Shown: one piece after another, positions 35,836-44,123 of the stretch
How positions within the stretch are numbered: the first letter of the stretch is position 1
Layout: each line of letters begins with the position of its first letter
The notes under the pieces: generated by a model
What the model saw: only the letters and a program-made list of their open reading frames with translations
Database searches by the model: none
Told to the model about the DNA's origin: nothing
Source of the DNA: Nocardia higoensis NBRC 100133
Lineage (GTDB): Bacteria > Actinomycetota > Actinomycetes > Mycobacteriales > Mycobacteriaceae
Length of the DNA: 64,000 nt
Assembly: GCF_000308595.1 (NCBI RefSeq)
Contig: NZ_BAGA01000092.1
Coordinates: 1 to 64,000, forward strand
Direction of reading: 5' to 3'
Program-made: the position numbers and the translations under genes

Positions 35836-37218
35836 ATGAGCGACCGCTCGCGTCCCCGCGTCGCGGGCGCCGGTCTGGCCGGCCTCACCGCCGCCGTCCG
35901 CCTCGCCGACCAGGGCTACGCGCTCACCCTGATCGAGAAGCGCGGCCGCCTCGGCGGACGCACCATCTCCTTCGACGTGGCCGGCCTCGACGAGCCGGTC
36001 GACAACGGCCCGCACCTGTTCGCCGGCTGCTACGACGCCCTGCTGCGCTACGTCGAGACCATCGGCACCCGCGACCGACTGCTCTGGGACGGTCCGCCCT
36101 TTGCCATCCGCACCGACGCGGACACCTTGCTCACCACGAGTGCTCCGTCGTTCGTGCCACTGATCCTGCGCCGTCTCCACGACGCCGGTTTCCTGGCCCG
36201 GCTGCCGATCCCCTGGCGTGACCGTCCGGCCGCGCTGCGCGGCCTGGTGATCATGCTCGCCGCCGCGGTGCGCCTGCCCGCCGAACTGGACGACCGCACG
36301 GTGGACGCCTGGTTCCGGGAGATCGGCATGCCGCAGTCGCTGCGCGCGCTCAGCCTGGACCAGTTCGTCATCGGCCTGCTCAACGAGAAGCCCGAACGCG
36401 TCTCCGCGCTGACCTTCGCCAAGACGCTGCGGTTCGTCGGCGCACGGGCACTGCGCGGCAATGTGCGCGCCGGTGACGCGGTGTGGCCGAAGGTGAGCCT
36501 GCACGCGCTGTTCGTCGAGCCCGCGGTGCGCTACCTGACCGCGCGGGGCGCGCACATCCGCACCGGCACCGGCGTCGTCGACATCGACCTCGACGGCGAC
36601 CGGCTGAGCGGGCTGCGCCTGGCAGGCGGGGAGACCCTCGCCGTGGATGCCGCCGTCCTCGCGCTGCCACCGTGGGCGCTGACCGGCCTGATCGACAACG
36701 GCAGGCTCGGCGCCTACGAGCACTTCACCCCGGTCCGCAAGATCGAGGCCGCACCCATCTCGAGCGTCTATGTCTGGCTCGATCGCCCGCTGCGGCTGCG
36801 CAGGCCGGCCGAGAACCTGCGCGACACCACCATCGAATGGGTCTTCGACACCAGCGGAATGCGGGGCGGCGCCGGCGCGGCGGGTCATTGCTACGCGCTG
36901 GCGGTCAGCGCGTCCTGGGACGTGGTGCACCACAAGAACGCCGACTTCACCGAGCTCGCGCTGGAGTCGCTGCGCAAGCACTATCCCCGCGAGATGGCCG
37001 AGGCCACGGTGTTGCGCACCCACGTCATCCACCAGCCGCGGGCCACCTTCTCCGCCCAGCCCGGATTCGAATCGCTGCGGTTGCCCGCGCGAACACCGAT
37101 CGAGGGCCTGTTCCTGGCCGGCGACTGGACGCGCACCGAACTGCCCTCGACGATGGAGGCCGCCGCCGACAGCGGGGAGCGCGCGGCCGACGAGGTGAGC
37201 GGCTATCTGACGAGGTGA
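35836..37218 (+). CDS. FAD-dependent hydroxysqualene dehydroxylase-like amine oxidase (HpnE type)
   Basis: A 460-aa flavoprotein of the phytoene desaturase/amine oxidase family. The N-terminal FAD motif is [16 protein letters not shown] with GRLGGRT and [16 protein letters not shown]. It also has [15 protein letters not shown], and the C-terminal FAD motif [26 protein letters not shown] is typical of HpnE. HpnE makes squalene from hydroxysqualene together with HpnC and HpnD, but neither partner is nearby, so carotenoid or other isoprenoid oxidation is also possible. The last codons and the stop lie in an exact 20-base tandem duplication that defines the present C-terminus. Confidence 0.78.
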   Translation: MSDRSRPRVAGAGLAGLTAAVRLADQGYALTLIEKRGRLGGRTISFDVAGLDEPVDNGPHLFAGCYDALLRYVETIGTRDRLLWDGPPFAIRTDADTLLTTSAPSFVPLILRRLHDAGFLARLPIPWRDRPAALRGLVIMLAAAVRLPAELDDRTVDAWFREIGMPQSLRALSLDQFVIGLLNEKPERVSALTFAKTLRFVGARALRGNVRAGDAVWPKVSLHALFVEPAVRYLTARGAHIRTGTGVVDIDLDGDRLSGLRLAGGETLAVDAAVLALPPWALTGLIDNGRLGAYEHFTPVRKIEAAPISSVYVWLDRPLRLRRPAENLRDTTIEWVFDTSGMRGGAGAAGHCYALAVSASWDVVHHKNADFTELALESLRKHYPREMAEATVLRTHVIHQPRATFSAQPGFESLRLPARTPIEGLFLAGDWTRTELPSTMEAAADSGERAADEVSGYLTR

Positions 37219-37230
37219 GCGGCTATCTGA
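37191..37230 (+). repeat. 20-base exact tandem duplication across a stop codon
   Basis: CGAGGTGAGCGGCTATCTGA occurs twice head to tail (37191-37210, 37211-37230). The first copy is in frame in the HpnE-like gene (EVSGYL). The second copy shifts the frame by 20 mod 3 and supplies the TGA stop at 37216-37218. With one copy, the frame would continue about 40 more codons to 37352. Confidence 0.9.
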
Positions 37231-37351
37231 GGGCGAGGAAGGCCACCGCCCGACCCCGCGAACCGGGTGAGCGACGCCGAGGTCATCTGTCTCTCAGCAA
37301 GAGATGGCACACTCTTACCTCGACGTACGCCGACACGGGAGGATTGTGGTA

Positions 37352-38215
37352 GTGCCGAGCAACGAACAGCGACGAGCGGCGGCCAAGCGCAAGCTGGAAC
37401 GTCAGCTGGCCAACCGGGCCGAGCGGGCGCGCAGGCGGAAGCAACTGACGATCGCGGGATCGGTGCTCGGTGTCGTAGTGCTGGTCGGGGCCGTCGCGGG
37501 GGTCTATTACCTCACCAAGGGCGACGGCGGCGACAGCGCGGACAACGCCGCCCAGTCCTCGTTCTCCGCCGCGCCCGCGCCGGAACCGGTGGCCAAGCCG
37601 GAGACGGTGAACTGCCTCTACACCGACGGCGCCCCCAGCGCGAAGCCGGTGGCGAAGCCGAGCCGGACCGAGGGCATCCCGACCACCGGCGCCGACGCGA
37701 AGGTCAGCGTCAGCATGGACACCAATCAGGGGCCGCTCGGACTCACCCTGAACAATGCCGAGTCCCCCTGCACGGTGAACAGTTTCGTGAGCCTGGCGAC
37801 GCAGGGCTTCTTCGACAACACCGAATGCCACCGGATGACCGCGAGCGACACCCTGAAGGTGCTGCAGTGCGGCGACCCGACCGCCACCGGTCAGGGCGGG
37901 CCCGGGTACATGTACGCCAACGAGTACCCCACCGATCAGTACGCCGAGGGCGACCCGGCTTCGATGGAGCCGATCCGCTACGAGCGCGGTGTGCTGGCAA
38001 TGGCCAACGCGGGCGCGGGCACCAACGGCAGCCAGTTCTTCCTCGTCTACGGCGACTCCGAGTTGCCGCCGCAGTACACCATCTTCGGCAGCGTGGACGA
38101 GTCCAGTCTGGGCACCCTGGACAAGATCGCCGAGATCGGCCAGGACAACTCCAACGACCTCGGCGACGGCAAGCCGAACAGTCCGATAACGATCCAGGCG
38201 GTAAGCCTGGACTGA
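37352..38215 (+). CDS. Membrane-anchored peptidyl-prolyl cis-trans isomerase (cyclophilin)
   Basis: A 287-aa protein resembling mycobacterial Rv2582 (PpiB). The N-terminus is basic and helical (PSNEQRRAAAKRKLERQL ... RRRKQLT). One transmembrane anchor follows (AGSVLGVVVLVGAVAGVYYL), then a linker and an extracytoplasmic cyclophilin domain: VNSFVSLATQGFFDNTECHR, LQCGDPTATGQGGPGYMYANE, and GVLAMANAGAGTNGSQFFLVYGDS. GTG at 37352 is favoured by GGGAGGA 8 bases upstream; starts further up lack a good ribosome site. In M. tuberculosis the next gene is relA; here about 18 kb intervenes. Confidence 0.9.
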   Translation: MPSNEQRRAAAKRKLERQLANRAERARRRKQLTIAGSVLGVVVLVGAVAGVYYLTKGDGGDSADNAAQSSFSAAPAPEPVAKPETVNCLYTDGAPSAKPVAKPSRTEGIPTTGADAKVSVSMDTNQGPLGLTLNNAESPCTVNSFVSLATQGFFDNTECHRMTASDTLKVLQCGDPTATGQGGPGYMYANEYPTDQYAEGDPASMEPIRYERGVLAMANAGAGTNGSQFFLVYGDSELPPQYTIFGSVDESSLGTLDKIAEIGQDNSNDLGDGKPNSPITIQAVSLD

Positions 38216-38277
38216 CCGGTTCACCCGGCTGTTGTGGGTAGTTCTCGGGTAATCTCGAAAAATACACAGGTTCTTCT

Positions 38278-38310
38278 CAGTACCGCTGTTCGTCGCAGTA
38301 CCACTGTCCG
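38278..38310. repeat. Imperfect direct repeat upstream of the 38358 gene
   Basis: CAGTACCGCTGTTCG (38278-38292) and CAGTACCACTGTCCG (38296-38310) differ at two positions and lie on an 18-base period, 48-80 bases before the ATG at 38358. They could be a regulator site; no known consensus was recognised. Confidence 0.4.
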
Positions 38311-38357
38311 AAGCACCTCACGTCCACAGCGACCACTTTCAGCATCGGGGAGCAGCC

Positions 38358-38924
38358 ATGTCCGAGGAATTGGACGATATCGGCCGGGAGACCGCGGCCG
38401 TGATGAAGACGATGTTGAGCTTGGCGACACTGGTCGCGCTGCGCACCCGCGAGCGCGGCCAGAAAGAAGCCGAGGCCCGCGTCAAGATCACCGAAGCGCG
38501 CATGAAGGAGGCCAAGGAGCTACGGATGCGGGAGGAGCGGGAGTCGAAGGCCAAGGACCCCCGCAATCTCGAACTCGCCAGGATGGTCGAGTCCAACACG
38601 TCCGTCAAAGGCCTTTCGCTGGAGAAGGAATCGGTCGGCTCGATGATGTCCGGCGTGGCGGGCGAGATGTCCGACGCGGTGACCGGATCCAGCGGGCCGT
38701 CGTTGCCCCAGATCACCTACGACTCGGCGGAACGACGTAACGCGGTTGCCGCGCATCTGCAGAAGATGGGCGTCGCACCGGATCTGGCAGCGGTACGCAT
38801 GCTGATGGAAGTCGGTCAGGGCCTGCCGGTCGAAGAAGCGGTCCGCGCCAAGACCGCAGAGGCCAGGTCCACCAATCGCAGCAGGGAACTCGAAGGCCGG
38901 GGACTGGAACGCACCCGCGGCTGA
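38358..38924 (+). CDS. Coiled-coil protein of unknown function next to the T4SS locus
   Basis: A 188-aa protein. Residues ~25-70 are a highly charged single-helix or coiled-coil stretch (TRERGQKEAEARVKITEAR, KELRMREERESKAKD). A hydrophilic linker follows, then a C-terminal helical region with HLQKMGVAPDLAAVRML and a basic end. No signal peptide, membrane helix or known domain is visible. GGGGAG precedes the ATG. It is convergent with the type IV secretion-like operon and separated from it by a 46-base palindrome. Its placement suggests, but does not show, a link to that locus. Confidence 0.7.
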   Translation: MSEELDDIGRETAAVMKTMLSLATLVALRTRERGQKEAEARVKITEARMKEAKELRMREERESKAKDPRNLELARMVESNTSVKGLSLEKESVGSMMSGVAGEMSDAVTGSSGPSLPQITYDSAERRNAVAAHLQKMGVAPDLAAVRMLMEVGQGLPVEEAVRAKTAEARSTNRSRELEGRGLERTRG

Positions 38925-38927
38925 ACA

Positions 38928-38973
38928 CGAAACGAGGAAGCCCGCCGGATATCCGGCGGGCTTCCTCGTTTCG
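38928..38973. terminator. 46-base perfect palindrome, bidirectional terminator
   Basis: Left arm 38928-38950 and right arm 38951-38973 are exact reverse complements (23 bases each; centre CCGGATATCCGG). It lies 3 bases after one stop and 40 bases before the end of the convergent 15-gene operon. It has no spacer beyond the loop bases the arms themselves must provide. Perfect symmetry suits termination in both directions. Confidence 0.8.
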
Positions 38974-39012
38974 TCTGTGCCTGTGTGACATGGCCCTTCG
39001 CCCGTATCGGGG

Positions 39013-39417
39013 TCAGACCCGGAAGTCCTCCGGCGCCGGGCTGTCGAACTGACCGCGGGCGGGCGAACGCAGCGGCAGCGGGTTGAGCATGTCCTTGTGA
39101 CCGTTGCGGACGCTGCAGTACTTGAACGGCCCCCGCGGATCGAACAGCTTGGTCATATGCGGATCCGCGTGATCGAGCAGCCACACGCTGAGGCCCGTCG
39201 CCGGGTCCCTCCGCAGGTGCTCCCAGGCGCGCCACAGGGCATCCAGGCGTACCACCGCTTCCGCGTGCGCGAACCATTCCGGGCACCAGACGGTTTCGCT
39301 GATGTCGGTGACCTGACGGCGATAGACCACACTGAGGTAGTTCTCGACGAACTCGACCACAGAGCTGTAGACGGGCTTCCCTGCCATGGGAGGACCGGGG
39401 GGTAGGTTGTGGGTCAC
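39013..39417 (-). CDS. DUF4913 domain protein
   Basis: A 134-aa soluble protein with the DUF4913 pattern: PVYSSVVEFVENYLSVVYRR, WCPEWFAHAEAVVRLDALWRAWE, and TGLSVWLLDHADPHMTKLFDP with GPFKYC. This family recurs beside TraG/VirD4 genes on actinobacterial plasmids and conjugative elements, which fits its position as the last gene of this operon, 64 bases after traG. The start is GTG at 39417; MAGKPVY, ten residues later, is an alternative. Molecular role unknown. Confidence 0.78.
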   Translation of the reverse strand: MTHNLPPGPPMAGKPVYSSVVEFVENYLSVVYRRQVTDISETVWCPEWFAHAEAVVRLDALWRAWEHLRRDPATGLSVWLLDHADPHMTKLFDPRGPFKYCSVRNGHKDMLNPLPLRSPARGQFDSPAPEDFRV

Positions 39418-39481
39418 CGAAGCACCTTCTCTCCGTTACTTACCGACATGTCCACCACGGAGGTGGCCGCTGCGCACCGCA

Positions 39482-41404
39482 TCACCTCGGCCGTGCCTCG
39501 ATCTCGCCGGCGGGCGGATCCGCCGGTTCCAGCTCCGCGATCGGCTCGTCGGACTTGCGCAGCTCGGGCTTGCCGGGCGAGGGGTCCAGCCCGGAGGGGT
39601 CCGGATCGGACTTCTTCGTCAGCGCGGGCGAGCCGATCGCCCCGCTGATCCGGATCTTGGTCTGCGGATCGTGCTCGTCGATCGACTTCTTCACCGCGGC
39701 GGCGTATTCGCCCTCCCACCACGGCACCGTGCGCACCAGGACGGCCGGCTGACCGGAGGTGAACACGATCGCGCGGCCGCGCGGCAGCGTCGTCAACGCG
39801 TTGACGCTGAACGTCTTCGACGACGACAGTGACCGCGAATAGCTCTTGCCGCCCTTGGATTCCGACACCGACTGCGAGATCGAGTCGTACTCGCCGATCG
39901 CCTCGGAACGGTCGCGCAGGAAGTTCATGTCGTCGATGCCGCTGCCGATCACCTTGATATTGGCCGCCGACCACAGCGCCGCCATGCCCGCGTCGCCCCA
40001 GCAGCGCGCGCCCTGCGCCCAGGACTGCAGCACCGTCATCACCACGATGCCGCGCGAGCCGAAGTGGCTGTACTGCTTGGGCAGGTCCTTCCAGCGGACC
40101 ACGTTGGCCGCCTCGTCGAGCACCGCGAGCAGCGGGATCGGCAGTCGTCCACCGCGCGAGCGCGCCGCCTTGTACATGGCGACGTCGACCACGGCCTCGG
40201 TCAGCGCGCTCACCAGCGGCGCGGCCGAACCGCGTCCCTCCAGCGAGAGCGAGTAGAGGGTGCCGTTCTTGTCGATGAAGGTGGATTCGTCGAACTGCAT
40301 GCGCGGCTTGCTGGTCTCCGGGTCGGAGCCGGGCAGGATCCAGTCGTGGATGTTGGACAGCTGCAGCGAGCGCACCATCTTCTTGGCGGTGCCGAAGATG
40401 CCGCTGCGGGTCCGCGGGTCGGCGTTGTACTGCATCGCCAGACCCGAGGCCATCGCCTGATGAGGCGAGTTGCGCAGCAATTCGATCGGCTCGGTGTCCT
40501 GGGAGTTGGTCACCCATTCCCACACCTGCACGATCGGGTAGTCGCCGACCGCCGCCGCCAGGAACAGCGCCGCCAGCAGGTCTTCGGCCTCCGGGTCGAA
40601 GAAGTCGTCCTTCTTGCCCTCGCCGCCTTCGTCTGCGTCGGCGAAGTGGCCCGCCAGCCGCTGGGCGCGCATCTCCTTGCCCGGCCGGTCGGAGTTGACC
40701 CAGGCCAGCGGATTCCAGTACCAGCTCGGGCTCTCGTCGGCGACGCCCTGCGGGTCGAAGACGAAGGTGGGGCTGCCCTTCTGCTCGCGCACGTCGCGGG
40801 TCGCGTCCACCACGTCGCGCTTGTTGGAGGTCGCGATCACCGGCCCGATGGCAGCCAGGATCGCCGGGATGACCCGCGAGGTCGACTTGCCCTGCCGGGG
40901 ACCCCAGATGTCGAGATGCAGATCCTCGTAGGAGCCGTAGAGCATCACGCCGTCGGCCACGCTCATGCCGATCGGCACGCCGGGCGCGTCGTGATAGCCC
41001 AGCTCGATGCCGAGCTGGGCGGCCTTCTCCCTCACCCCGGCCTCGGTGAGCGCGTAGACCGCGCCACCGCTACCCATGTACTGCGCCTTCGCGTCCACCG
41101 GCAGCACGCCGACCGACGCCCGCTTGGCCCGCTGCTTGCGTATCCACAGGAACGCGATCGCGGCCGCGATCACCAGCAGCACGATCATCGTCGAGGCGAA
41201 CGGCCAGGTGTACTTGCCGCGTGCCATGCCCGCGGTGACCTCGATCGGGTTGATCGGCAACTGCTGCGGCGTACTCGACAGCTGGTTGCCCAGGTGCAAT
41301 GCCACCATCAGCAACGCGAACACCACGAACCCGGCGTAGACGGCGATCAGGCCCAGATCGGGGCCGGGTATCGCCGGATCCGTCACCTTTTTCGTCTTCG
41401 CCAT
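39482..41404 (-). CDS. VirD4/TraG-type coupling ATPase
   Basis: A 640-aa type IV secretion coupling protein that would bring DNA or protein substrate to the channel. Two N-terminal membrane segments are visible (LIAVYAGFVVFALLMVAL and STMIVLLVIAAAIAFLWI). Walker A is IWGPRQGKSTSR (168-175 core). FVFDPQGVADE is present, Walker B is LLAVLDEAANVVRW, and the VirD4 C-terminal motif is FGSRGIVVMTVLQSWAQG. The tail from ~585 is Pro/Asp/Ser-rich. Intact motifs suggest a working ATPase. No relaxase gene accompanies it in the window. Confidence 0.88.
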   Translation of the reverse strand: MAKTKKVTDPAIPGPDLGLIAVYAGFVVFALLMVALHLGNQLSSTPQQLPINPIEVTAGMARGKYTWPFASTMIVLLVIAAAIAFLWIRKQRAKRASVGVLPVDAKAQYMGSGGAVYALTEAGVREKAAQLGIELGYHDAPGVPIGMSVADGVMLYGSYEDLHLDIWGPRQGKSTSRVIPAILAAIGPVIATSNKRDVVDATRDVREQKGSPTFVFDPQGVADESPSWYWNPLAWVNSDRPGKEMRAQRLAGHFADADEGGEGKKDDFFDPEAEDLLAALFLAAAVGDYPIVQVWEWVTNSQDTEPIELLRNSPHQAMASGLAMQYNADPRTRSGIFGTAKKMVRSLQLSNIHDWILPGSDPETSKPRMQFDESTFIDKNGTLYSLSLEGRGSAAPLVSALTEAVVDVAMYKAARSRGGRLPIPLLAVLDEAANVVRWKDLPKQYSHFGSRGIVVMTVLQSWAQGARCWGDAGMAALWSAANIKVIGSGIDDMNFLRDRSEAIGEYDSISQSVSESKGGKSYSRSLSSSKTFSVNALTTLPRGRAIVFTSGQPAVLVRTVPWWEGEYAAAVKKSIDEHDPQTKIRISGAIGSPALTKKSDPDPSGLDPSPGKPELRKSDEPIAELEPADPPAGEIEARPR

Positions 41405-41449
41405 CCCTGCCTCCTCGAATCGCCCTGCGGGGTAATGCCTGTCACGTGC

Positions 41450-42091
41450 TCAGCCGAACGCATCCAGCCGCCATCCTTCGGCGGTGTCGACCACCGTGGC
41501 GATGACGGTCGTCGGCGGCAAGGCCTCGGTACGCCCGTCCGGATACACCACGGTCTGTTCGATTCCGATCTTGAACTGCTGGACCGCGCCGCTGTTCTCA
41601 CCGGGCGGCCGTTCGCCCGAGGCGAAGGTGAACGCCTCGACCCGCGCGCCCGCCTGCGCCCATTCCGCCCAGCGCAGCGACGGATTCGGCGTCTCGCCCG
41701 GGGAGCTGTCGAGCATGCGGGTCAGGCTCGGCCCGAGCCACTTCCGCGCGCGGCGCAATGCCTCGCCGTGCGCTTCCTCCGCGGGCTGCCAGGTGTAGAT
41801 CTCGCGCAGCGCCGTCACCGCGACGCCCTCGGGGGTGACGGGGTCGGGGGCCGGCGCCTGCTCCAGCAGCCGGGTCGTGGTCGGAATGGTGCCCGCCGAA
41901 CCGGATTCGGAGCTCTCGCCGCCCGAACCGCAGGCCGCGGCGAAGACCGCAGTGCTCACCACGAGCATCACCACCAGTGTCGCGCGGGATCTTCCGTGCT
42001 TCCAGGCTAACCGCCGAACCGGCTCCGGCAGCCGCCTCAGCGCCGCCTTTCCGCTGCCGTGTCGGCCACCGCCGGCCGCTCGCGGGCTCAC
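41450..42091 (-). CDS. Lipoprotein or anchored VirB8-like accessory protein of T4SS locus
   Basis: A 213-aa protein. It has a long basic N-terminus, then a hydrophobic segment ending in a possible lipobox (LVVSTAVFAAACGSGG). A ~130-residue domain follows with VTALREIYTWQPAEEAHG, RARKWLGPSLTRML and the late FKIGIEQTVVYPDG ... VVDTAEGWRLDAFG. The helix-then-strand layout with a terminal Trp-Arg-Leu strand looks NTF2/VirB8-like; that is inference. GTG overlaps the stop of the hydrolase gene (GTGA), so it is coupled to it. Confidence 0.65.
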   Translation of the reverse strand: MSPRAAGGGRHGSGKAALRRLPEPVRRLAWKHGRSRATLVVMLVVSTAVFAAACGSGGESSESGSAGTIPTTTRLLEQAPAPDPVTPEGVAVTALREIYTWQPAEEAHGEALRRARKWLGPSLTRMLDSSPGETPNPSLRWAEWAQAGARVEAFTFASGERPPGENSGAVQQFKIGIEQTVVYPDGRTEALPPTTVIATVVDTAEGWRLDAFG

Positions 42092-43740
42092 AGGACCCTC
42101 CGCATCCGCGCGTCTCCCGGGACGGCGACCTCACTCACGCCACCCGCGCCGGTGTAGCGACCGGCGGGCGCGGACTGGATCATCCGCCCGTCGCCCGCGT
42201 AGATACCCACCTGCGCGGGCCCGCGCGGGCCGAAGGAACTGAACACCAGATCGCCCGGTTGAGCCTTGCTCATGGAGACCTCCTGGCCGTACTCCCACTG
42301 TTGTTCGGCCGTGCGCGGCATGATGATCTCGCCCGCCGAAGCCGCGAAGACCGCCGCGGCCACCAGGCCCGGCCCGTCCATACCGCCGTTGCTCGGCCCC
42401 TCCGGCCCGCCACCGCCCCACACGTACGGGGTGCCCAGCCAGTCGTGGGCCGCCTCCAGGATCTGTGCGGAGCCACCGCCCTCCTCCGGGCTGAACCGCC
42501 CGAGCGAGCCCGGCGCGCGATACTCCGGTTCCATGGCGAGGATGTTGGCGACATAGGGCCGGGTCTCGAAGTAGTGCGCCGCGTACTGATTCGGCATACC
42601 GCCGCTGGCCAGCACCGCGCCCTCACCGGCGTTGTAGGCGGCCAGGGTCAGCGCGGAGATGTCACCCTGCACCCGGCCTTCGCGCTGCCACTGGGTGATC
42701 TTGTTCGCGATGGCGCACATGTAGCGGCCCTGGCCGATGATGGCGTCGCCGTCGTCCCACACGCTGGCCACGCCGTTGCCGTCGGCGTCGATGACGTAGG
42801 GACGCCCGTCGTCGGGGTTGATCGACGAGGCCGTGCCCGGCAGGAATTGCGCCAGGCCCTGCGCGCCCGCGGGCGAGGTCAGGCCGCGCCGGAATCCGGA
42901 CTCCTGCCTGCCCTGCGCGGCCAGCAGCGAGGACGTGATCTGCGGGCACAGCGAACCGGCCCGGCGGTACCAGACCTCCAGGTCGGCGGGCACCTTACCC
43001 GGCGCGAGCGCACCGCCGGGGCTGCCGAAGCCGAGGCTGCAGCGCGGATCAGCCGAATACCACTGCGCGCCACCGAGATCCGGAGTCGGCGCGCCGTCGA
43101 GCCAGGGCATCGGGTCGATGTGGCGGCCACCGGTGAACCGCCCGCCGGGCACGATCTCGAAATGCAGGTGCGGGCCGGTGGATTCGCCCGCCGAGCCGAC
43201 CGCGCCGATCTGCTGGCCCGCGCGGACGGTGTCGCCGACGCGCACCAGCACCCCGTGGTCCCACATGTGCCCGTACACGGCCGAGAACGACCGGCCGTTG
43301 ACATCGACCGAATCGACCACGATCCAGTTGCCGAAACCCGAGGCCGGCCCGGCCGCGACCACCCGGCCGTCGGAGACCGAGAAGATCGGCGTGCCGTCGG
43401 CGCCCGCCATGTCGATGCCACGGTGGCCGCCGTTCCGGGAGCCGAAGACATCGGAGATGGTGAAGGTGCCGATCGCCATGGGCAGTGTGCGCCTGATGGT
43501 TCCGCCGCTCGCCGCCAGTGTGGCCGTGGCGGTCGCCGCCGGACCGGTCGGCTCGCCCTCGGCGTTCGCGGCGGGCGCCACGCTCGGGTCACCCGGCGGC
43601 ACCATGGCGGTACGGCCGGCACCGAGCAGGGTGGTGTCGGCGCACGGGTCCTCGATCGAGGGCAGCACCACGACCACCACGAGCGCCATCAGCGCCACGA
43701 TCATGCCGAGGACACCCCACAGCACGCCTTTGACACTCAT
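42088..43740 (-). CDS. Three-domain cell-wall hydrolase (M23 + lysozyme-like + inactive NlpC/P60)
   Basis: A 550-aa protein with an N-terminal membrane anchor (VLWGVLGMIVALMALVVVVVL). Domain 1 is LytM/M23 (~90-215) with zinc ligands in GHRGIDM (H106, D110) and GPHLHFE (H191, H193). Domain 2 is lytic-transglycosylase-like (~265-400) with catalytic E280 in GRQESGF, then GAQGLAQFLPGT and LAAYNAGEGAV. Domain 3 is NlpC/P60 (~425-545; WLGTPYVWGGGGPEGPSNGG), but the catalytic Cys of DCSGL is Gly456 (DGPGL) and the usual His of AHVGIY is Gln510 (AQVGIY). It probably opens peptidoglycan for the secretion channel, like VirB1. It starts at ATG 43740. Confidence 0.9.
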   Translation of the reverse strand: MSVKGVLWGVLGMIVALMALVVVVVLPSIEDPCADTTLLGAGRTAMVPPGDPSVAPAANAEGEPTGPAATATATLAASGGTIRRTLPMAIGTFTISDVFGSRNGGHRGIDMAGADGTPIFSVSDGRVVAAGPASGFGNWIVVDSVDVNGRSFSAVYGHMWDHGVLVRVGDTVRAGQQIGAVGSAGESTGPHLHFEIVPGGRFTGGRHIDPMPWLDGAPTPDLGGAQWYSADPRCSLGFGSPGGALAPGKVPADLEVWYRRAGSLCPQITSSLLAAQGRQESGFRRGLTSPAGAQGLAQFLPGTASSINPDDGRPYVIDADGNGVASVWDDGDAIIGQGRYMCAIANKITQWQREGRVQGDISALTLAAYNAGEGAVLASGGMPNQYAAHYFETRPYVANILAMEPEYRAPGSLGRFSPEEGGGSAQILEAAHDWLGTPYVWGGGGPEGPSNGGMDGPGLVAAAVFAASAGEIIMPRTAEQQWEYGQEVSMSKAQPGDLVFSSFGPRGPAQVGIYAGDGRMIQSAPAGRYTGAGGVSEVAVPGDARMRRVL

Positions 43741-43801
43741 CGCGACCACCCCCGCCGGTCCGGGCCGGCGCCGCGGTCGCTCGTCGACTCGCGGAGAGCG
43801 G

Positions 43802-44107
43802 TCACGGGCGTCGTCGGGCTTCGTCGAGGGTCCGCGCCAGGGTCCGGTTCATCTCGGCGGCGGCGGCCAATTGCTGTTGCAGCAGCGCCACTCGGCGCCG
43901 CAGCGCGATCACATCCATGCGCTCCACACTCGGGCCCTGTGCGGCGCGCACCCAGTTGCGCACCGAATTCGGGTGCACGCCGATCTGTTCGGCGACCGCG
44001 CGGCAGGCCTCGGTCTCGCTGCGCAGCGTGCCGGTCAACGCGACGACCTGTTCGACCGCCGCTTTGCGCACCTCCGGTGACACCTTGCGATACGAACGAT
44101 GCGGCAT
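43802..44107 (-). CDS. IS3-type transposase OrfA-like HTH protein
   Basis: A 101-aa protein, MPHRSYRKVSPEVRKAAVEQ onward. It has a helix-turn-helix (SETEACRAVAEQIGVHPNSVRNWVRAAQ) like the N-terminal protein of IS3-family elements and a C-terminal leucine-zipper-like coil (ALRRRVALLQQQLAAAAEMNR). There is no OrfB, inverted repeat or target duplication beside it. It sits between the VirB4-like and hydrolase genes in the same direction with 16- and 61-base gaps, so it looks like a co-opted DNA-binding protein, possibly a regulator of the operon. Confidence 0.75.
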   Translation of the reverse strand: MPHRSYRKVSPEVRKAAVEQVVALTGTLRSETEACRAVAEQIGVHPNSVRNWVRAAQGPSVERMDVIALRRRVALLQQQLAAAAEMNRTLARTLDEARRRP

Positions 44108-44123
44108 CAACGCGCTCTCCCCC

